NCBI GenBank assembly: GCA_014762625.1
Contig: JABURQ010000118.1
Span: forward strand, 1-39,016
From: Planctomycetaceae bacterium
GTDB taxonomy: Bacteria > Planctomycetota > Planctomycetia > Planctomycetales > Planctomycetaceae
Direction: 5' to 3'
DNA: 39,016 nt
The notes under the pieces are model-generated. The model worked only from the letters and a program-made list of their open reading frames with translations. It searched no databases and was not told the origin of the DNA. Position 1 is the first letter of the stretch; the number at the start of each line of letters is the position of its first letter. Shown piece after piece: positions 33,595 to 39,016 of this stretch. A program made the translations under genes and the position numbers.

Positions 33595-34404
33595 ATGCGA
33601 TACGATCTAATCATCACCGGAGAAACCCATCAGGCTCAGCACGCCGCCTTCCGCGCCGCAAAATCGAATCGTCTCGTCGCCGTCGTGCGCACGAAACCGT
33701 TTCTGGAATCGACCTATGATTACCCGATCGAAGAATGGAATTGGGAACCACGGCCAACCTGGAAGTCACTCCGCCGACAGTTCCGAATGCGGGAACACCT
33801 GCTCGCCGATCAATATGCCTCGGCAGGAATTGACCTGTTCGAAGGGAGGCCTCTGGAACTGAATCAGCAGATTCTGACTGTTTCGTCGCGTACGGGACGA
33901 ATCCTTCGTCTGGAAGCGGAGGAGTTTCAATTTTCACCTCAATCGGAAGTCATCCTTCCGCACTGGTTACAATCAGAGGTTCCGCATGTAACGCCGCTGA
34001 CACAGGTCGCACGTTTGGAAACGCTGCCGGAATCGATTCTCATAGAAGGAAACTCTCTTTGCGGTCTGCGCTTCGCTGTGATGTGCGCGCGACTGGGACG
34101 TCGAGTGATGATCGCCGGCACCGGGTGGAATCTTCCCGAGTTTGAATTTGAGATGGCAGAACTGGAGGATGAAGCCGATCGAAGAGGCGTGTTGCGGCTG
34201 GACCAGCGCGAGCTGTTGTCGATTTCCGAACAGCCCAACGGCGAATTTGATTTCCTGCTGGTGAATGGGGAAGTCTACCGGACCGGACTTTACGTTTTCG
34301 CGACGGAAGTCGTCGTCTCGTCGAAGCCGGAAGAGGACGCGGTTGTCACACCGTCCGCTCATCATCGCGTCCTGCGCGAACAGTTTCAAACTCCCGTCTT
34401 CTAA
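33595..34404 (+). CDS. Degenerate flavoprotein disulfide reductase-like protein
   Basis: A 269-residue protein starting at the ATG at 33595 (an upstream GTG at 33535 would add 20 residues that do not fit the family). The N-terminus MRYDLIITGETHQAQHAAFR parallels the YDLIVIGSGPAGxxAA start of SthA/lipoamide-dehydrogenase proteins, but the GxGxxG dinucleotide loop is replaced by GETHQAQ. The segment VTPLTQVARLETLPESILIE, then GNSLCGLRFAVMCARLGRRVMI, parallels the NAD-domain block (P.S..I.G.G..G.E.A....LG..V..). The redox CxxxxC motif is absent, as is the C-terminal dimerisation domain; the length is 269 against about 460. It may be a non-catalytic homologue. The stop overlaps the pseudouridine synthase stop by four bases, tail to tail. 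Confidence 0.75.
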   Translation: MRYDLIITGETHQAQHAAFRAAKSNRLVAVVRTKPFLESTYDYPIEEWNWEPRPTWKSLRRQFRMREHLLADQYASAGIDLFEGRPLELNQQILTVSSRTGRILRLEAEEFQFSPQSEVILPHWLQSEVPHVTPLTQVARLETLPESILIEGNSLCGLRFAVMCARLGRRVMIAGTGWNLPEFEFEMAELEDEADRRGVLRLDQRELLSISEQPNGEFDFLLVNGEVYRTGLYVFATEVVVSSKPEEDAVVTPSAHHRVLREQFQTPVF

Positions 34405-35417
34405 GACGTCACGGAGGCTTGTTTCGAGAGTCGATGCAGGGCGGCGGAGAGATCGGGGGTTAGCGGGGCGTGGAACGTCATCCACTCTTCGGTAATCGGA
34501 TGGGAAAATTCCAGCCGGTAGGCGTGTAGAAAATGCCGCGTGAGTCCCGTCTCCGGATCGACGGTATTGGGGACCTCTTCCAGCCAGGGGAACTCCGCCG
34601 GATAATCGGGGCGTTTCGGTTTCAGTTTTCCAAAGGGAAGATAGTATTCATCCCCCACAATCGGATGTCCGATTTCCGCCAGATGAACGCGAATTTGGTG
34701 GTTGCGACCGGTAAACGGTTTCGCCTCGACGAACGTATGCTGCGAGAAGCGTTGCAGAACCCGAATCCGCGTCCGCGACGGTTTGGCGTCGATCGCTCCC
34801 GCTTTCGCCGACATCAGGATTGTATCGCCTCTCGATTGGCCGATCGGATAATCGATCATCTTTTCGTCGCCTGGAATGGTTCCCTGCGCGAGCGCAAGAT
34901 ATGCCTTAGAGACTCGCTCGTTTTGAAACTCGATCGACAGCATCCGGTGGGAAAGGTGATCTTTCGTCACGACAATGGCGCCGCTCGTTTGACGATCGAG
35001 CCGATGCACGATGCCGGGACGCATCACTCCCGGCCCGAGCGACTGCCGATCCAGATGTGCCTGAATGTGATGACAGAGAGTATCGCTCTGATAATCGCCG
35101 ACCGGATGACAAATCACGCCCGCCGGCTTGTTAATCACCATGATCCAGGGATCCTCGAACAGAATCTCCAGATCGGCGTCATGCGGGGCGATCAGCTTGT
35201 CGGGAGGTTCTAGCAATCTCACCCGCACGCGTTGACCGGCGTAGAGTCTTTCGATGACATCGACGACGCGACCATCGATAGTGGCTCCTCCATTCTGGAC
35301 GATACGCTGGATCCTCCACGGACTGTAATTGCGCAGATGCTTCCCCAGAAAGGTATCGACGCGATTTCCGCTCAGATACTCTTCGACTGTCAATTCAAGT
35401 TCGGGAAGACCGGTCAT
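34401..35417 (-). CDS. RluA-family pseudouridine synthase
   Basis: A 338-residue enzyme that isomerises uridine in rRNA (or tRNA). The start is taken at the ATG at 35417; a GTG at 35486 would add 23 residues without similarity to the family. An S4 RNA-binding domain covers about 10-70 (GNRVDTFLGKHL, QRIVQNGGATIDG). The catalytic domain follows from about 85, with VINKPAG (94-100) and the signature HRLDRQTSG at 138-146, whose D141 is the catalytic Asp. KPFTGRNHQIRVHLAEIGHPI (about 235-255) is the second conserved block, seen as TGRNHQIRVH. Domain order is that of RluC/RluD. Which position is modified cannot be told from sequence alone. It ends tail to tail with the flavoprotein-like gene. Confidence 0.93.
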   Translation of the reverse strand: MTGLPELELTVEEYLSGNRVDTFLGKHLRNYSPWRIQRIVQNGGATIDGRVVDVIERLYAGQRVRVRLLEPPDKLIAPHDADLEILFEDPWIMVINKPAGVICHPVGDYQSDTLCHHIQAHLDRQSLGPGVMRPGIVHRLDRQTSGAIVVTKDHLSHRMLSIEFQNERVSKAYLALAQGTIPGDEKMIDYPIGQSRGDTILMSAKAGAIDAKPSRTRIRVLQRFSQHTFVEAKPFTGRNHQIRVHLAEIGHPIVGDEYYLPFGKLKPKRPDYPAEFPWLEEVPNTVDPETGLTRHFLHAYRLEFSHPITEEWMTFHAPLTPDLSAALHRLSKQASVTS

Positions 35418-35581
35418 CTCGTCAAGAACCTTCGTTGAGACACGCAACGTTCGAATTGTCGCACAGGTCTGCGGCGAATTCCACACCTCGGGAACAGAGA
35501 ACAGGATCTGCGGTTTTCCAGTCGCATCGAGTTACAAGATCCCTCACAATGGGACCGACTATTTCACGTTGGGAGACATCA

Positions 35582-36391
35582 ATGACACGCCGTATTTGCT
35601 TACTGTTGATCGGGGGAACCTTCATCGCCATGAGTCTATCAGACAACGTTTCCGCTCAGATCAGTGATACCGTCAAAAATGCCTACGCCCCCAAAACCTA
35701 TACCTCTTGCGAGAACACACTCAACTACCGGTTTCTGACTCCCGAGTCGATCGAGCCGTGTCAAAAATACCCGTTGGTTTTGTTTCTACATGGCGCGGGA
35801 GAACGGGGAGACGACAACACCAAACAGTTAATTCATGGACTCTCGGAGTTCCTCACGCCGGAAAACCGTCGCGACTTTCCGTGTTTCGTCGTGGCTCCGC
35901 AATGTCCGAGCGAACGTAAATGGGCCGAGGTTGATTGGACCAAAACCGAACACCAGATGCCGGAAGAATGGTCGGTTCCTTTGGGACTGACGCGGGACCT
36001 CCTCCACAAGTTGATCCAAGAATACCCCATCGACACGAGCCGTCTTTACATTACCGGACTTTCGATGGGTGGTTACGGAACCTGGGATTATATCCAACGG
36101 GAGCCGGAATTTTTTGCGGCTGCAATTCCGATCTGCGGCGGCGCTGACGAGAATTATGCGGACCGGCTGACCAAACTCCCCATCTGGGCATTTCACGGCG
36201 ATCAGGACCAGGCCGTCCCGCTGATCCGCACAACGCGGATGGTCGAGGCGATTCGAGACGCGGGGGGTTCGCCGAAGATGACGATCTATCCGGGAGTGGG
36301 GCACAATTCCTGGACCCAGACTTACGCCAATCGCGACGTCTTCAAATGGCTCTTCGCACAACGCCGAACCGCGCCCTCGAAGTGCGACTGA
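35582..36391 (+). CDS. Secreted alpha/beta hydrolase (phospholipase/carboxylesterase-like)
   Basis: A 269-residue protein. The ATG at 35582 is chosen because GGGAG lies 6 bp upstream (35571-35575) and a signal peptide follows (about 1-25, ending near NVSAQ). LFLHGAGERGDD (67-78) is the oxyanion-hole region. GLSMGGYG at 159-166 contains nucleophile S161; HGDQDQAVP (205-213) gives the acid, probably D209; and GVGHNSW has H241. The triad is therefore complete. The family includes secreted esterases and prolyl-oligopeptidase-like peptidases acting on polymers outside the cell; the substrate is unknown. It is divergent from the pseudouridine synthase (gap 164 bp) and convergent with the DUF1559 gene. 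Confidence 0.92.
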   Translation: MTRRICLLLIGGTFIAMSLSDNVSAQISDTVKNAYAPKTYTSCENTLNYRFLTPESIEPCQKYPLVLFLHGAGERGDDNTKQLIHGLSEFLTPENRRDFPCFVVAPQCPSERKWAEVDWTKTEHQMPEEWSVPLGLTRDLLHKLIQEYPIDTSRLYITGLSMGGYGTWDYIQREPEFFAAAIPICGGADENYADRLTKLPIWAFHGDQDQAVPLIRTTRMVEAIRDAGGSPKMTIYPGVGHNSWTQTYANRDVFKWLFAQRRTAPSKCD

Positions 36392-36392
36392 T

Positions 36393-36428
36393 AAAAAAAG
36401 CCGCCAACACTCGGAGGTGTCGGCGGCT
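36393..36428 (-). terminator. Rho-independent terminator of the DUF1559 gene
   Basis: On the minus strand the stem AGCCGCCGACAC/GTGTTGGCGGCT (one mismatch position, arms at 36417-36428 and 36399-36410) is followed by a run of T corresponding to the A-run at 36393-36399. It lies 23 bp beyond the stop of the minus-strand gene at 36451. It may also serve the convergent hydrolase gene, but the plus strand has no T-run after the stem. Confidence 0.8.
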
Positions 36429-36450
36429 GGAACAATCGAATGAGACTGGA

Positions 36451-37446
36451 TCAGAATTCACCAACCGGTTGTCCGTCTGAAACGCCGATCAAACGCTCGA
36501 ACGTACTGTTGATCGGATCGTCGATGTTGTGATCGATGTTTTCGCTCACAAATCGGACGCGACCGTCACCCATCAGGAAATGGCAACCTCCGGTGTGCGG
36601 GCTGCTGAATCCCTGTCGGGCGATCGCGATAGGCTGGTTGATGCGGGTCAAAGCACCTCCCAAAGCGTAAGACAAATCGATGTCGGTCAGCGCGCCATCG
36701 ACGGCATTATTGGCACCGCTACCGGTGGTGTCTTTGATGCCGAACATCACCGCCGCATAGGTATCAATAGTTCCCACGCGGGTCGAACGTTCGCCGATCG
36801 CGATCACGTTACTGCTGCCATCCGTCATATCACGGAAGCGGGTGGAACTGTTGCGAGAGAATAGGCCGACTGCTCCGTTGGCGGGATTGATGTTTCGATT
36901 TCTCCGCAAAGAGCGGGAATTATTGGCGGCAACGTAGTTACTCGTCGAGATCGACTGAAAATTGCCGTTGGCATCCTGAATGTCCCGCACGTTACCGGCG
37001 GCCTGATTGACCTGTGCTCCGGTATCCGAAGGGCAACGAAAGCTGACGATGCCTTCAGTAAATAGCTTCAGGTTGTTGGTCATGGCTTGAGAGACCGTGA
37101 CGGTTCCGACGCGGAGCTGGTTGTAAAGCGGAGCCTGATCGATGAACGGCAACAAACTGGCTGACCAGGTCCAGTGTCCCTGGTTCGCATTCACGAAGTT
37201 GAAACTGCCGAAGGAATCCTGATCGATATATCCCGGCGGGAAGGAGAAGTGAGTGTCGTGGTAATTGTGTAACGCCAAACCGAGTTGTTTCAAATTGTTC
37301 TTACAGGAAGAACGACGAGCGGCTTCACGAGCCTGCTGCACGGCAGGTAAGAGCAATGCCACCAGAACGGCAATGATCGCAATCACGACCAACAGTTCAA
37401 TCAGTGTAAATCCTCGGCGCGGACGATTTGCGCTAGCTAATCGCAT
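36451..37446 (-). CDS. DUF1559 type II secretion/pilin-like protein
   Basis: A 331-residue protein of the family that is greatly expanded in planctomycetes. The ATG at 37446 has AAGGA 8 bp upstream; a TTG further upstream is not needed. A short basic leader (RPRRG) is followed by the prepilin cleavage site G12/F13 and the N-methylation motif FTLIELL with a hydrophobic helix (13-36), as in type IV pilins and type II secretion pseudopilins. QQAREAARRSSCKNNLKQLG and LHNYHDTHFSFPPG are the DUF1559 N-terminal hallmarks, and FSSPHTGGCHFLMGDGRV (about 283-300) is the C-terminal H-X9-DG motif. Probably a surface or cell-envelope fibre subunit; its exact role is not known. It has its own terminator. 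Confidence 0.96.
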   Translation of the reverse strand: MRLASANRPRRGFTLIELLVVIAIIAVLVALLLPAVQQAREAARRSSCKNNLKQLGLALHNYHDTHFSFPPGYIDQDSFGSFNFVNANQGHWTWSASLLPFIDQAPLYNQLRVGTVTVSQAMTNNLKLFTEGIVSFRCPSDTGAQVNQAAGNVRDIQDANGNFQSISTSNYVAANNSRSLRRNRNINPANGAVGLFSRNSSTRFRDMTDGSSNVIAIGERSTRVGTIDTYAAVMFGIKDTTGSGANNAVDGALTDIDLSYALGGALTRINQPIAIARQGFSSPHTGGCHFLMGDGRVRFVSENIDHNIDDPINSTFERLIGVSDGQPVGEF

Positions 37447-37749
37447 AGGGTGGTTCCTTTTCAAGATTTTCGCGGGCAAATTGAATGACTGGTAACAGCC
37501 ACCGTATAAATGTTACCTTAACCTTTCCCTCTCTGAGGGACAATTCCCGCTGTTTTGCTGTTTTTTTGAATTCATAGTTTCGAGTTGGCAAAAGCTCTCT
37601 TTCGTTCTCTCAAGAGGCGCGGGTTCTCTTAAACGGATCAGCGAAAACTGAGGATTACTCGCCATTAACCCATTGTCGGGATGCAGTGAATCCGTGAAAA
37701 TGAATGGAAGAATGAATTTGACGCTGAATCTTCTGCAATGGAATGAATT
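37447..37749. other. Divergent intergenic region upstream of the DUF1559 gene
   Basis: 303 bp, AT-rich, without a supported gene. A perfect hairpin TCCCTC-TCT-GAGGGA lies at 37526-37540, about 80-95 bp upstream of the DUF1559 start, and TATACG (read on the minus strand, near 37505) could be part of a promoter. For the plus-strand gene at 37750 neither promoter nor strong ribosome-binding site was recognised. Confidence 0.35.
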
Positions 37750-38457
37750 ATGAATATTCGACACTTAGGATTTTGCTTGGCCTTTCTCACAGGTTCGCTG
37801 CTTTCAAACTCGCAGGTCTTCGCCGATCATGAGAAAGCGGAGGCTCCGGTTATTCTGACGGATCGGGATCTGGAATCGCTTTCGCCGGAAGCTCGCAAAG
37901 AGATTGCGGAACTGATCCGATACAAGCAGGAGAATCCCGATCCGAAACCGACGAGAATCCGATTCGGTAAACAACGAGGTATTGTTGACGGCGATATCGG
38001 TCCCGGAGGTGTCGATATCCAGCTACTCGGCGGAGCAATCCAGATCGGCGGAAAGAAACGTCGCGCCCCCAAACCGGTCGCAAAGTACGTTCCTCCCTCT
38101 GACGACATCTTCCCCAATGACCTGATTGTCACCATTGTCAAACGGGGCCGCGAGCCGATGTTTATCACGGTCGAGAAGGGGAGCCTCAGATTTACGATCC
38201 CCGCCGAGAAACTGGAAGAAATGATCGACAAATACAAACCGTACGTGATGCAGATGCTCAAGAACGGTCTGTCGAATAGCGGCGAATCATTCAGTACGGA
38301 AACACCCGCGGCTGGCGACGCGTCCGACGTTGAGCTGGGCGCTCCCGCCACGGAACTCGGTGAGCCTGCGGACCTCGGTGAAGCAGGGGACTTACCGGAA
38401 GCCGATCTCGGAAAGCCGTCTCCCTTGCCGCCGGAACCGAAACCGGAAAACGAGTAA
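37750..38457 (+). CDS. Secreted protein of unknown function with acidic, Pro-rich tail
   Basis: A 235-residue protein with a signal peptide (about 1-25, ending near QVFA). The segment LTDRDLESLSPEARKEIAEL (about 37-56) is helical. A glycine-rich stretch follows (DGDIGPGGVDIQLLGGAIQIGG, about 80-100, quoted here only by its GPGGVDIQLLGG core). A compact alpha/beta part comes next (about 115-170; NDLIVTIVKRGREPMFITVE). The tail (about 185-235) is made of irregular short repeats of the type ELGxPAxLGE and ends in a run of Pro and Glu. No family was recognised. The ATG lacks a strong ribosome-binding site. It is convergent with the aconitase gene and shares a bidirectional terminator with it. Confidence 0.75.
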   Translation: MNIRHLGFCLAFLTGSLLSNSQVFADHEKAEAPVILTDRDLESLSPEARKEIAELIRYKQENPDPKPTRIRFGKQRGIVDGDIGPGGVDIQLLGGAIQIGGKKRRAPKPVAKYVPPSDDIFPNDLIVTIVKRGREPMFITVEKGSLRFTIPAEKLEEMIDKYKPYVMQMLKNGLSNSGESFSTETPAAGDASDVELGAPATELGEPADLGEAGDLPEADLGKPSPLPPEPKPENE

Positions 38458-38481
38458 CCTCAAACCGCACGTTGATTGAAT

Positions 38482-38525
38482 AAAAAAAACCGGCTGACGG
38501 GAATCACTCCCGTCAGCCGGTTTTT
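38482..38525. terminator. Bidirectional rho-independent terminator
   Basis: An 18-bp perfect stem (38485-38502 with 38508-38525) with a 5-base loop, containing CCGGCTGACGGGA and its complement. A-run on the left and T-run on the right make it work in both directions. It sits between the convergent secreted-protein gene (stop at 38457) and the aconitase gene (stop at 38554). Confidence 0.9.
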
Positions 38526-38553
38526 CGTTGACTCATTCGACTCGCTACGAAGC

Positions 38554-39016
38554 TTAACCTTTCGCCAACTGTCTGAGAACGTAGTGCAAAATGCCGCCGT
38601 TGCGGTAGTATTCCACTTCGACCGGCGTATCGATACGACATTTGGTGGTGAAGTTGACTTCGCTGCCGTCCGCTTTGACGGCGGTGACTTCGACCGCTTG
38701 ACCTGGCTTGAGGTCATCGGAGAGTTGGATCGTAAACTTTTCGGTTCCATCCAGTTCCAATGCCTCCCGGCTTTCGCCTTCGCGGAATTGCAGAGGCAGA
38801 ACGCCCATTCCAATCAGGTTCGAACGGTGAATTCGTTCGTACGATTCCGCCAGCACGGCTTTCACGCCGAGCAGGAAAGTTCCCTTTGCGGCCCAGTCGC
38901 GCGACGATCCGGTCCCGTACTCTTTACCGGCCAGAACGACGAGCGGAGTTCCTTCTTCCTGATATTTCATTGATCCTTCGAATATCGAAGTCTCTTCCCC
39001 GGTCGGATGTTATTTC
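38554..39016 (-). CDS. acnA: Aconitate hydratase (AcnA/IRP1 type), C-terminal part, with an in-frame stop at 39010-39012
   Basis: The window holds the C-terminal swivel domain of aconitase, the TCA-cycle enzyme that isomerises citrate to isocitrate. Clear motifs are [48 protein letters not shown], the [20 protein letters not shown] block and a C-terminal LRQLAKG. Together these match the end of AcnA/IRP1 closely. The family reading continues upstream of the Met at 38970 as [13 protein letters not shown], so that Met is internal and not the start. One codon further upstream the same frame has TAA (39010-39012), next to the right edge, where relatives have a sense codon. This could be a base error, a genuine nonsense change or a split gene; only the sequence beyond the window can decide. 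The 4Fe-4S catalytic part is outside the window. Confidence 0.88.

Noticed and set aside
1-39016. CRISPR arrays, tRNA, rRNA, phage or integrase genes
   Set aside because: Looked for regularly spaced repeats, tRNA T-loop motifs (GGTTCGAAT) and recombinase motifs on both strands by eye; none was found.

Overview
The window looks like chromosomal DNA from a planctomycete, probably order Planctomycetales. The evidence is a DUF1559 type IV pilin-like protein with the GFTLIELL leader and a C-terminal MGDGRV motif, a secreted sulfatase, a secreted leucine-rich-repeat protein with ITDAGL-type repeats, many signal-peptide proteins of unknown function, and loosely packed short operons. No phage, integrase, CRISPR array, rRNA or tRNA was seen. 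The genus cannot be fixed from the sequence alone.

Layout. 1-2966: a truncated alpha/beta hydrolase (minus strand, cut by the left edge), a secreted esterase and a secreted LRR protein. 3082-10677 (minus): a copper/silver export operon in the order outer-membrane factor (CusC/TolC type), small secreted Cys-rich protein, CusB-like adaptor with two heavy-metal-binding modules, and CusA-like RND pump with all three CusA methionine ligands. A UPF0718-type permease with Cys and His clusters (11129-12349) is transcribed divergently. It is followed by a frameshifted beta-propeller pseudogene (12376-12641). 13133-18366 (minus): two secreted proteins of unknown function, a YqgE/AlgH protein and a 620-residue protein of unknown function. 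18614-24684 (plus): a secreted PHP-domain protein, a fused HyuA-HyuB 5-oxoprolinase and a membrane-anchored cyclophilin. 24717-28037 (minus): a MOSC protein, a sulfatase and an aldo/keto reductase, the last two translationally coupled. 28241-28330: a 29-residue, extremely basic small protein with its own ribosome-binding site and terminator. 28471-33140 (minus): an MsrP/YedY-like molybdoenzyme, a 165-bp palindromic MITE-like element and a two-gene SPFH/band-7 operon. 33595-39016: a degenerate flavoprotein-reductase-like protein overlapping tail to tail with an RluA-type pseudouridine synthase, a secreted alpha/beta hydrolase, the DUF1559 protein, a secreted unknown protein, and the C-terminus of aconitase at the right edge.

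The clearest functional unit is the metal-export locus: pump, adaptor and outer-membrane channel in one operon, with a Cys-rich periplasmic protein and a divergent permease. The points most worth following up are the Cys-rich Cus accessory protein, the tiny basic protein, the MITE-like palindrome, the flavoprotein relic that has lost its nucleotide-binding loop, the SPFH pair, and an in-frame stop just upstream of the aconitase C-terminal domain. I did not find a convincing wholly new multi-gene system.
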